Assembly: GCA_002395775.1 (NCBI GenBank)
Contig: DGUV01000068.1
Span: 40,006-104,005 of the forward strand
Reading direction: 5' to 3'
Source of the DNA: Prevotellaceae bacterium UBA4301
GTDB taxonomy: Bacteria; Bacteroidota; Bacteroidia; Bacteroidales; Bacteroidaceae
DNA: 64,000 nt
Shown here piece by piece: positions 51,578 through 59,363 of this stretch. The notes under the pieces are model-generated. The model was not told where the DNA came from and searched no databases. It saw only the letters and a list, made by a program, of their open reading frames with translations. Positions within the stretch are counted from its first letter, which is position 1. Each line of letters starts with the position of its first letter. The position numbers were made by a program, and so were the translations under genes.

Positions 51578-52024
51578 GTTTTCTGCTGAAATTTCACTGT
51601 TCAATCTCGATTCCTCGTCCATGATTTCACGAAGGGGCAGTTTCACGAAGGGTCGCTCCCCGATGTGAGGATGGGGAAGAGTGAGTTCGGGTGTGGTGAT
51701 ATGCAGGTTGTCGTAGATGAGGAGGTCGATGTCGATAGGCCTGTCGTGATACACTCCGCCTTTGCTCTTCTGCTTCCGTCCCAACATGCGTTCGATACGT
51801 TGCGTTGCGGTAAGGCACTGGTGGGGCGCGAGCGTGGTGACTACAAGGGCTGCGGCATTGAGGAACAGGTGTTCGGACTGAAAGCCTAAGGGCTCAGTCT
51901 CGATGAACCCCGATGTCCTGACAATCGGACCTATGTTTAATTCGATAAGCCTCAGGGCTTCGCGGATGAGGCTTTCGCGGTCGCCCAGATTGCTCCCCAG
52001 CCCTATGTAGAGTTGGTGCTTCAC
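51563..52024 (-). CDS. folK: 2-amino-4-hydroxy-6-hydroxymethyldihydropteridine pyrophosphokinase
   Basis: 153 aa from a GTG at 52024, which begins right before HQLYIGLGSNLGDRESLI; the longer frame upstream is antisense-like and lies inside queA. Folate pathway HPPK: IETEPLGFQSEHLFLNAA and HDRPIDIDLLIYDN (metal Asp pair) are diagnostic. It follows queA by 17 bp. Confidence 0.93.
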   Translation of the reverse strand: MKHQLYIGLGSNLGDRESLIREALRLIELNIGPIVRTSGFIETEPLGFQSEHLFLNAAALVVTTLAPHQCLTATQRIERMLGRKQKSKGGVYHDRPIDIDLLIYDNLHITTPELTLPHPHIGERPFVKLPLREIMDEESRLNSEISAENFVVR

Positions 52025-52041
52025 TGTCTGTTCCTCGTGCT

Positions 52042-53106
52042 TTAGTCCTGCATGATGAGCATGGCATCGCCATAGACGCCGAAACGATAGCGCTTGTCGT
52101 GGAGGGCTTCGTTGTAGGCCTTCATGATGCGTTCGTAACCACCGTAAGCACAGGTGAGCATGAGCATGGTGCTTTGGGGCAGGTAGAAGTTTGCCACCAT
52201 GGCGTCGGCCAAATGGAAGTCGTAGGGAGGGAAGATGAAGCGGTTGGTCCAACCTTCAAACTCCTTCAGACGGTTGTCGGCCGAAACGGCTGTCTCCAGC
52301 ACTCGCTGCACGGTGGTGCCCACGGCGCACACCTTATGTTCGGTGTCCTTGGCCTTGTTGATGATGTCGCAGGCAGCCTTTTCTACGTGCATTTCCTCGC
52401 TGTCCATCTTGTGCTTGGTCAGGTCTTCAACATCAATCTCGCGGAAGTTACCCAGTCCGCAGTGCATGGTGACATAGGCAAAGTCGATGCCCTTGATTTC
52501 CATGCGTTTCATGAGCTGGCGCGAGAAGTGGAGACCGGCGCTGGGAGCCGTCACGGCACCTTCGTTCTTGGCAAAGATGCACTGGAAGTTCTCCATGTCC
52601 TCGGGCTCGGCCGGGCGCTTAATCATCTCTTTCGGCAGGGGTGCCTCGCCCAATGCATAGAGCGATTGCTTGAACTCGTCGTGGTCGCCATCGTAGAGGA
52701 AGCGCAGGGTGCGGCCACGGCTTGTGGTGTTGTCGATAACCTCGGCAACCATAGAGTCGTTTTCGCCAAAGTACAACTTGTTGCCGATGCGAATCTTGCG
52801 GGCGGGATCGACCAGCACGTCCCACAGGCGGAAGCGTTCGTTCAGCTCGCGCAGGAGGAACACCTCGATGCGTGCGCCGGTCTTCTCCTTGTTGCCATAG
52901 AGGCGGGCGGGGAATACTTGTGTGTCGTTGAACACAAAAACGTCCTTTTCATCGAAGTATTCCAGTATATCGGAAAACTGCTCGCGATGTTCGATGACGC
53001 CACTCTTGGCGTGGATGACCATCAGCCGACAATCGTCGCGATAGGGGGTTGGATACTGCGCAATGCGTTCTTCCGGCAGTTTGTAGTTGAATTGTGAAAG
53101 CTTCAT
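52042..53106 (-). CDS. queA: tRNA preQ1(34) S-adenosylmethionine ribosyltransferase-isomerase
   Basis: 354 aa. Adds the epoxycyclopentane ring from SAM in queuosine synthesis. LSQFNYKLPEERIAQYPTPYRDDCRLMV at the N-terminus, APSAGLHFSRQLMKRM and AVGTTVQRVLETAV are QueA marks. Part of the truB-queA-folK run. Confidence 0.96.
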   Translation of the reverse strand: MKLSQFNYKLPEERIAQYPTPYRDDCRLMVIHAKSGVIEHREQFSDILEYFDEKDVFVFNDTQVFPARLYGNKEKTGARIEVFLLRELNERFRLWDVLVDPARKIRIGNKLYFGENDSMVAEVIDNTTSRGRTLRFLYDGDHDEFKQSLYALGEAPLPKEMIKRPAEPEDMENFQCIFAKNEGAVTAPSAGLHFSRQLMKRMEIKGIDFAYVTMHCGLGNFREIDVEDLTKHKMDSEEMHVEKAACDIINKAKDTEHKVCAVGTTVQRVLETAVSADNRLKEFEGWTNRFIFPPYDFHLADAMVANFYLPQSTMLMLTCAYGGYERIMKAYNEALHDKRYRFGVYGDAMLIMQD

Positions 53107-53115
53107 ATATGTTCT

Positions 53116-53150
53116 TTATTTATTATTTACTATATTATTATTTATAATTG
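53116..53150. repeat. AT-rich 7-bp-period array
   Basis: TTATTTA, TTATTTA, CTATATT, ATTATTT, ATAATTG between truB and queA. The low complexity makes the 7-bp register less convincing than elsewhere. Confidence 0.4.
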
Positions 53151-53834
53151 TTGGTCCAGCCAAGGCTCAAAGTCTTCTATCTGCATGCATTGCTCCACAC
53201 GGATGTCTCCGATGCGCGTGCGGCGCAGGCCTATGAGGTGGGCTCCGCTTTGCAGGGCCTGACCGATGTCGCGAGCCAGGGCGCGGATGTAGGTGCCTTT
53301 GGAGCAGACGATGCGCAGCTGAAGTTGCATCTGTTCGGCATCGAAATTAAGAATCTCCAGTTCGTCGATGACCAGTATTTTGGGTTTCAGTTCCACTTCT
53401 TCACCTTTCCGGGCCAGTTTGTAGGCGCGGTGGCCGTCGACCTTGCAGGCCGAGAAGGCTGGCGGAACCTGTTCGATGCGCCCCATAAAGCGAGGTAGCA
53501 CTTGCTCGATGAGCTCCAGTGTGATGTGGTCGGTGGGATAGGTTTGGTCGATGGGTTTTTCCAAGTCGAAACAAGGTGTGGTGGCACCCAGCTGTAGGGT
53601 GGCCACATACTCCTTTGTACCTGCCTGTAGTTCGTCAATGCGCTTTGTGGCACGCCCCGTACACACGATGAGCACGCCTGTGGCCAGGGGGTCGAGTGTA
53701 CCTGCGTGACCCACTTTCAGCTTCTTCACACCCAGACGCTGGCACAATATCCAGCGCACCTTGGCCACCAGGTTGAATGAGGTCCAACGCAGTGGTTTAT
53801 CGAAATAGAGTATCTGCCCTTCCTGAAAATCCAT
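53142..53834 (-). CDS. truB: tRNA pseudouridine(55) synthase
   Basis: 230 aa. Catalytic Asp in KVGHAGTLDPLATGVLIVCTGRATKRID; DKPLRWTSFNLVAKVR and GTYIRALARDIG are family motifs. Its ATG shares one base with the uppP stop (TGATG), so translation is coupled. Confidence 0.96.
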   Translation of the reverse strand: MDFQEGQILYFDKPLRWTSFNLVAKVRWILCQRLGVKKLKVGHAGTLDPLATGVLIVCTGRATKRIDELQAGTKEYVATLQLGATTPCFDLEKPIDQTYPTDHITLELIEQVLPRFMGRIEQVPPAFSACKVDGHRAYKLARKGEEVELKPKILVIDELEILNFDAEQMQLQLRIVCSKGTYIRALARDIGQALQSGAHLIGLRRTRIGDIRVEQCMQIEDFEPWLDQQL

Positions 53835-54697
53835 CAGTCAACCATTACGAGTGAGTGGCCCGTCCAAAGGAGGGCAAGAATGGCGACGCCCACGATGATG
53901 CGATAGACGCCGAAAGCCTTAAAACCATATTTGGTGAGGAAGTCGACAAACCACTTCATGGCCAGCAGGGCTACCACGAAGGCTACCACGCATCCCAGGG
54001 CCAGCATCATTAGGTTGTCGCGTGTGGCCCAACTGTCATCGGCTTCAGAGCCAAAGAACAGTTGCAAGACGTCGAGTGCTGTTGCAGCAGCCATCGTAGG
54101 TACCGCCAGGAAGAACGAAAACTCTGCTGCTGCCCGGCGCGTCAGCTTCTGCGCCATGCCGCCTACGATGGTGGCCATTGAGCGCGAAACGCCAGGAATC
54201 ATGGCAATACATTGGAACAGACCGATGCGGAAGGCGCGCTTCTCTGTGAGTTGCGTCTCCTCGCTGCCCTTGTTGAACAAACGGTCGCAGAACAGCATGA
54301 AGATGCCGCCCACGACGAGCATGACTGCCACCACTTCCACACTCTCAAGGAAACGGTCGATGAGCCCCGACATTTTGCCCAGGAAGCCGATGACTATAGC
54401 CGGGATGAAGGCCACGAGCAGTTTCCAGTAGAAGTCCCACTTGTGCAGGAAGGCTTGCAAGGGAGTGCTCCCGGCAGGAGCGGGCGTGTGATTGAGCCGA
54501 AAGAAGCGCTTGTAGTAGAGACACACCACGGAGAGTATGGCGCCGAACTGGATGATGATGGTGAAGGCCTTCACGAAAGGCGTGCTCTCCACTCCCAACA
54601 GGTTCTGCGTGATAATCATGTGGCCGGTGGAGGACACGGGCAGGAACTCTGTCAGTCCCTCCACGATGGCAATGATGATAGTCTCTATCACTGTCAT
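53834..54697 (-). CDS. uppP: Undecaprenyl-diphosphatase (BacA/UppP)
   Basis: 287 aa, about eight membrane helices. Recycles undecaprenyl pyrophosphate for cell-wall synthesis. Catalytic motifs VEGLTEFLPVSSTGHMI and GVSRSMATIVGGM (PGxSRS type) are intact. It overlaps DUF3098 by 4 bp. Confidence 0.96.
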   Translation of the reverse strand: MTVIETIIIAIVEGLTEFLPVSSTGHMIITQNLLGVESTPFVKAFTIIIQFGAILSVVCLYYKRFFRLNHTPAPAGSTPLQAFLHKWDFYWKLLVAFIPAIVIGFLGKMSGLIDRFLESVEVVAVMLVVGGIFMLFCDRLFNKGSEETQLTEKRAFRIGLFQCIAMIPGVSRSMATIVGGMAQKLTRRAAAEFSFFLAVPTMAAATALDVLQLFFGSEADDSWATRDNLMMLALGCVVAFVVALLAMKWFVDFLTKYGFKAFGVYRIIVGVAILALLWTGHSLVMVD

Positions 54698-54936
54698 GAT
54701 TGCTCCTCCTTATCCTTCTTCTTATACATGATGCCATACATCATGAAGATGAAGCCCACAAAACTTACGATGGGTGCCAGCTTGATGCGGCGCGCACTGA
54801 ATATGTCGGGATTAAAAGCCTCTTCACTGCTGCCCGACCCCGACATCAGTATCAGTCCTGCAATGATGATGACCATGCCTATGGCCAGCAAGATGTAGTT
54901 CATGCGCCCGAAGGCAAAATTTTTCTTTTCGTCCAT
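54694..54936 (-). CDS. DUF3098 small membrane protein
   Basis: 80 aa, two membrane helices (MNYILLAIGMVIIIAGLILMSG and APIVSFVGFIFMMYGIMY). Belongs to a Bacteroidota family of unknown function, regularly found between ftsX and uppP, so a cell-envelope or division role is plausible. Confidence 0.9.
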   Translation of the reverse strand: MDEKKNFAFGRMNYILLAIGMVIIIAGLILMSGSGSSEEAFNPDIFSARRIKLAPIVSFVGFIFMMYGIMYKKKDKEEQS

Positions 54937-54961
54937 ATCTTATTAACTTTCAGTATTCAAC

Positions 54962-55837
54962 TCATTCATACATTTCTCCCTCGCGCATGCCCAGGTAGTG
55001 GCTCACGCTGATGAAGGTGCATACCAGTGTCAGCAACAGACCGCACACCAGCACGGCCAGCAATGTGATGCCAATGTTTTGCAGCGTAACATATTGGGTC
55101 ATGGAGGGGTCATATTTCCACAATGCGCGAAGTCCGCCAGCCAGCACCAGGTCGGCCAGCACGCCCGCTGCCAGGCCTATCCATAGCGAGCGCATCATGA
55201 AGGGACGGCGTATGAAGCCCCACGAAGCACCCACCAGGCGCATGGTGTGGATGACGAAGCGGCGCGAATAGACCGACAATCGCACCGTGTTGTTGATGAG
55301 CACCAGCGTCACCAGCAACAGCAGCGTGGCTATGCCCAGCAGGACGTAGGTCACTTTCTTCAGGTTGCGGTTCAGGTTTTCCACCAGTTCCTTCTGGTAG
55401 CTCACCTTCGACACGAGTGTGTTCTTCTTAAGCTGCCGTGTAATCCACATAAGGCTGTCGGTGCAGGCATAGTCGGCCTGCAAGTGCACCTCAAGCAGTG
55501 GCAGGAAGGGGTTTTGTCCCAGAAATTCGCTCGGGTCTTGCCCCATGGCCTCGGTCTGTTCCTTCAGCGCTTGTTCGCGGCTGATGTAGTCGATGTCCTT
55601 TACCCACTGGCGTTGTTCCAGCCTTTTTTTGTAGTCGAGGGTCTGTTGTTCCGAGGCGTCGTCGCTCATCATCACCGTGACGGTCAGACTTTGTCTCACG
55701 CTCTCGCTCAGTTGGTGAGCCGTGAGGGCACAGATGATGACCAGGCCCATCAGTATGAGCACAAACGTGGTGCTGATGGTGCTCGTCAGCGCTTGCCAGC
55801 GCAGGCTTATTTTCTTACGTTTCCTTGGCATCTTCAA
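54962..55837 (-). CDS. ftsX: Cell-division ABC transporter permease FtsX
   Basis: 291 aa. One N-terminal helix, a periplasmic domain (residues ~45-165), then three helices ending near SHYLGMREGEMYE. With FtsE it controls peptidoglycan hydrolases at the septum. ftsE is not in the window. First gene of the ftsX-DUF3098-uppP-truB-queA-folK run. Confidence 0.93.
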   Translation of the reverse strand: MKMPRKRKKISLRWQALTSTISTTFVLILMGLVIICALTAHQLSESVRQSLTVTVMMSDDASEQQTLDYKKRLEQRQWVKDIDYISREQALKEQTEAMGQDPSEFLGQNPFLPLLEVHLQADYACTDSLMWITRQLKKNTLVSKVSYQKELVENLNRNLKKVTYVLLGIATLLLLVTLVLINNTVRLSVYSRRFVIHTMRLVGASWGFIRRPFMMRSLWIGLAAGVLADLVLAGGLRALWKYDPSMTQYVTLQNIGITLLAVLVCGLLLTLVCTFISVSHYLGMREGEMYE

Positions 55838-55862
55838 TTATGATCTTTTATTCTTAAATGTG

Positions 55863-57197
55863 TTAGTCTTTGTCAATGGCCACTCCCTTTAGGGTAGCGC
55901 TCGAACTTTCGGTGATGCGCACTCTGACTGTGTCGCCAATGTGGTGCCCCTGACGGTCGATGATGACCACCTTGTTCTGCTCTGTCCGTCCGTAGAGTTG
56001 CTCTCTCGAGCGCTTGCTTACGCCTTCCAGCAGGACGTCGAACTCGCGGCCCACACAGCGTTGGTTGCTCTCGGCCGACAGTTGATTTTGCAGGGCAATC
56101 AGTTCCTCCAACCGGCGAATTTTTGTTTCTTCGGGCACGTCGTCGGGGAAGTGCTTGCTGGCGTATGTTCCGGGGCGTTCCGAATACTTGAACATGAAGG
56201 CAGAGTCGTACTGACATTCGCGCATTAGCGAGAGCGATAGCTGGTGGTCTTCCTCCGTTTCACCGCAGTATCCGGCAAAGATGTCGGTCGAGAGGCCACA
56301 GTCAGGGATGATGCGGCGTATGGCCTCTACGCGACTGAGATACCACTCGCGGGTGTAGCGTCGGTTCATCCTTTTCAGCACCTCGTTGCTTCCGCTTTGC
56401 ACAGGCAGATGGATGTGGCGGCACACATTAGGTTCTTCGGCAATCACCCTGAGGGTTTCGTCCGACATGTCCTTGGGATGACTTGTGGTGAAGCGCACTC
56501 TCATCTCGGGCACCTCACGGGCCACCAGGCGCAACAGCTCGGGGAAATGAATCTCAGCGCCATCTGATTGTTCAGGTTTCCAGCAATAGCTGTTCACGTT
56601 TTGGCCCAGCAGAGTCACTTCCTTGAAACCTCGGTCGCGCAAGTCGCGCACTTCGCGCAGGATGCTTTCTACGTCCCTGCTGCGCTCGCGGCCTCTGGTG
56701 TAAGGCACTATGCAGTAGTGGCAAAAGTTGTTGCATCCGCGCATGATGGAGACAAAGCCGCCGATGTGCGGACCGCAGATGCGCTGTGGCACCACGTCGC
56801 GATAGGTTTCCGTCAGCGACAGTTCCACGTTGATGGCTTTCTGTCCCAACTCGGCCTGGGCAATGAGGTCGGGCAGCGACATGTAGCTGTCGGGCCCAGC
56901 CACCAAGTCCACACCGTGCTTCTCCAGCAGATCCTCGCGGACACGTTCGGCCATGCAACCCAGTACGCCCAGGATGAGCCTTCTGCCTTTCTTGCGTAGC
57001 GAGCGGTAGTATTCAAGTCGGGAAAGTATTTTCTGCTCGGCATTGTCGCGCACCGAACAAGTGTTCAGGAACACGGCGTCGGCTTCCTCTGCCGTTTGGC
57101 AAAGTTCGTAGCCAGCCATGCCCATAACCGAGGCCACCACTTCGCTGTCGGCCACGTTCATTTGGCATCCGTAAGTCTCTATCAGGAGTTTCTTCAT
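55863..57197 (-). CDS. miaB: tRNA-2-methylthio-N6-dimethylallyladenosine synthase
   Basis: 444 aa from ATG 57197 (MKKLLIETYGCQMNVADSEVV); upstream in-frame codons cross the promoter. Radical-SAM methylthiotransferase for A37 of tRNA. N-terminal UPF0004 Cys residues (YGCQMN, NTCSVRDNAEQK, GCMAERV), radical-SAM CxxxCxxC in GCNNFCHYCIVPYTRGRE, and a C-terminal TRAM domain are all present. Confidence 0.96.
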   Translation of the reverse strand: MKKLLIETYGCQMNVADSEVVASVMGMAGYELCQTAEEADAVFLNTCSVRDNAEQKILSRLEYYRSLRKKGRRLILGVLGCMAERVREDLLEKHGVDLVAGPDSYMSLPDLIAQAELGQKAINVELSLTETYRDVVPQRICGPHIGGFVSIMRGCNNFCHYCIVPYTRGRERSRDVESILREVRDLRDRGFKEVTLLGQNVNSYCWKPEQSDGAEIHFPELLRLVAREVPEMRVRFTTSHPKDMSDETLRVIAEEPNVCRHIHLPVQSGSNEVLKRMNRRYTREWYLSRVEAIRRIIPDCGLSTDIFAGYCGETEEDHQLSLSLMRECQYDSAFMFKYSERPGTYASKHFPDDVPEETKIRRLEELIALQNQLSAESNQRCVGREFDVLLEGVSKRSREQLYGRTEQNKVVIIDRQGHHIGDTVRVRITESSSATLKGVAIDKD

Positions 57198-57245
57198 TCG
57201 CGTCTCTGTGTCATGCTTTGGGGCATACCACCCCAATTTCGACTG

Positions 57246-57276
57246 CAAAGGTACAATAAAAGCAAAGATGAGCAAA
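57246..57276 (-). promoter_or_regulatory. miaB promoter
   Basis: On the minus strand: -33 TTTG (57273-57276), 19-bp spacer, -7 TACCTTTG (57246-57253). A short hairpin TTGGGG/CCCCAA (57218-57236) lies in the leader. Confidence 0.75.
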
Positions 57277-57360
57277 ATAAACTTGTTTATTTTTTCTTTT
57301 CAGCATGTGTTATTCTGCATTTCTTGTCTCTTCCCCACCCTCCTGACAAATGTAGATGCC

Positions 57361-59343
57361 TCACAATCGCAGGCGCAGTTGCAGGGATATGTCGTTCTTC
57401 CAAGGGCTGTCGATGAGTTGCATTCCCGAGCCTTGCACTTCGCGGTCGGTGTATCGCGTGAGGCTGTATAACACCTCCACCGTAAGTCTATTTTTCCAGA
57501 AGCGATAGAGCCCCGTTCCAACCATCCTTATGCCGCGGCCATAGAGCGAGGGGAAACGGAACATTTGGCTGAGCATGGGTTCGTACTGGTAGAGTCGGGT
57601 TTCAAAGTTGGGCGTGCTGAAGTAGGCCACGAGGGCAGATAGCTGTCCGGCCTGACGCTTATAGCGAATGCGTTCCGCCACGGCCCACCCCACCCCATCG
57701 TGGTCCACGCTGTGGAGGGTCAGTTGTGACTGCAGTCGCCAGTATGGGCCTTGCAGTCGGGTGTATTGCAGTCGCAGTCGGTTGTGCAGACGCATCTCGT
57801 CGCTCTGCTCCTTGCGTTTCAGTTGGTAGCGTGCCGAAAGGGTGTTTTGTTCCCCGATTTGGCATTCCGCCTGCAGCATGGCTTCCTGTCCGCGGCTGCT
57901 GTGTGTGAGACTGTAGCGTGGCCAGGGATTGTAGAAGAAATCGATGTATGCAGCCACCGACAGGTTGTCTATGGGCGTGGCATCGAGCCTTAGGGTGGCA
58001 CCGCTCTCGTTCTGCACGCGGCTGTTCTCCGACAAGGCCGAAGCATGGAACGAATAATAGTTGTAGGAGTAGAACCGATACGAACCGCTGAGCCTATAGT
58101 TGGGTGTGATTTTCCATGAGACTCGGTTTTGTGTGGCCCATCCCCCTCGTTGTGTGCTGTAGGCCGTTTCGCCTGCCACGGCAAACCACAGGTGAGTGTA
58201 GCCGTAGTTCACCCCCATCACACCGAAGTTTCGGCCTTCGGGATAGATTTGTCTGTAGAGGGCATCGCCTGGCGAAAGTTTTCGATGAAACCGTTGGAAA
58301 TATCCTGTTGCGCCCAGGTGGAAACCCTTGTTTCGCCACGAGAGGTTGCCTCCTGCCATTGTTGTGCCGAGGTTGTGTTTCTTGTCGAGTTCGGCCGTAG
58401 TGCGATGGAGGCCCGAGGCAACGATGGTGGTGGCGTCTCCCTCGTCGGAAAGTGTGGCGTCGAGCCTGCGGTGCGATAGCCAGAGCGAAAGATTGAGGAC
58501 TTTGCTCCCCAGTGTCAGGGCCACGCCTCGGAAGTAGTTTGCTTCGTCCATGCTCCGTTTGGCGCGTATGCCTTGCGAAGGGCGTTTCATGAGGCTGCTC
58601 TTGCCCGTCGAAAAGCTCGTGTTCACGACCAGTCCCTCGCCAAAGCCCATCTTGTAGTCGCCCACCACGACTGAGCGCAGCCAACCCATGTCGCGCAGCA
58701 TCAGGTAGCCGCCATAATGGTCCCAGCCCCGATTGTTTCGGAAGGGCTCGCCTTGGTCTTTCTCGGCCGCAAGTCCTGCCTCCAGGTGTTTCTGGCTGGT
58801 CAGTTGGTAGCGCATATTGTGGTAGAGTGTGCTGCCCTGGTAGCCTCCCTGACTGGGCGGATAGGAGTAGCCCAGACGGTAATAGAGGGGGATGTCGAGC
58901 CGTGTGCTCACGTCGTGGTGGGCATTGTGAAGCAGTGATTTCAGGCTCACGCTGTCTTTCCATTCGTCGGGCCAGACATTTGCGGTGAAGAACAGTTGGA
59001 GGTATTTACGGGTGCGTTGGTCTATCGACGGGATGGCCATCAGTTCGCTCATCGAGCGCATGCCCTGATTCAGGAAGATGTATTCGTGGATTTCCTCAAT
59101 CTGCTCGTCGGAGAGGAAGGGCAACTGTTGCATCTGCTCCCTCGTGGCCGTATTGATTTCCATCGGGTGCGATGCCAGTTGGGCCATTTCCTCCATGTGG
59201 TCGGTCCATCCTTGTTCCTCTGCATAGTCGTCGTTGGCCATTTCCTCCACGAAGTCCTGCCAGCTGTAGGGCGTTTGGGCAAAAAAATACTGACCATGCA
59301 TCGTAAGGATGCAGGCCAGTATGAAAGGTTTATAACGCCACAT
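57361..59343 (-). CDS. Helix-hairpin-helix domain protein with outer-membrane barrel-like C-terminal part
   Basis: 660 aa, signal peptide MWRYKPFILACILTMHGQYFFAQ. Residues ~60-125 are a ComEA-like helix-hairpin-helix pair (MEINTATREQMQQLPFLSDEQIEEIHEYI ... IPSIDQRTRKYLQ). The remaining ~500 residues show repeated amphipathic strands ending in a short aromatic/Leu C-terminus, typical of outer-membrane barrels. The family is known in Bacteroidota but its function is not; a DNA-contact role of the HhH part is possible. It follows the phosphatase gene by 20 bp. Confidence 0.8.
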   Translation of the reverse strand: MWRYKPFILACILTMHGQYFFAQTPYSWQDFVEEMANDDYAEEQGWTDHMEEMAQLASHPMEINTATREQMQQLPFLSDEQIEEIHEYIFLNQGMRSMSELMAIPSIDQRTRKYLQLFFTANVWPDEWKDSVSLKSLLHNAHHDVSTRLDIPLYYRLGYSYPPSQGGYQGSTLYHNMRYQLTSQKHLEAGLAAEKDQGEPFRNNRGWDHYGGYLMLRDMGWLRSVVVGDYKMGFGEGLVVNTSFSTGKSSLMKRPSQGIRAKRSMDEANYFRGVALTLGSKVLNLSLWLSHRRLDATLSDEGDATTIVASGLHRTTAELDKKHNLGTTMAGGNLSWRNKGFHLGATGYFQRFHRKLSPGDALYRQIYPEGRNFGVMGVNYGYTHLWFAVAGETAYSTQRGGWATQNRVSWKITPNYRLSGSYRFYSYNYYSFHASALSENSRVQNESGATLRLDATPIDNLSVAAYIDFFYNPWPRYSLTHSSRGQEAMLQAECQIGEQNTLSARYQLKRKEQSDEMRLHNRLRLQYTRLQGPYWRLQSQLTLHSVDHDGVGWAVAERIRYKRQAGQLSALVAYFSTPNFETRLYQYEPMLSQMFRFPSLYGRGIRMVGTGLYRFWKNRLTVEVLYSLTRYTDREVQGSGMQLIDSPWKNDISLQLRLRL

Positions 59344-59363
59344 GGCGACGGGTGGTTAGATGG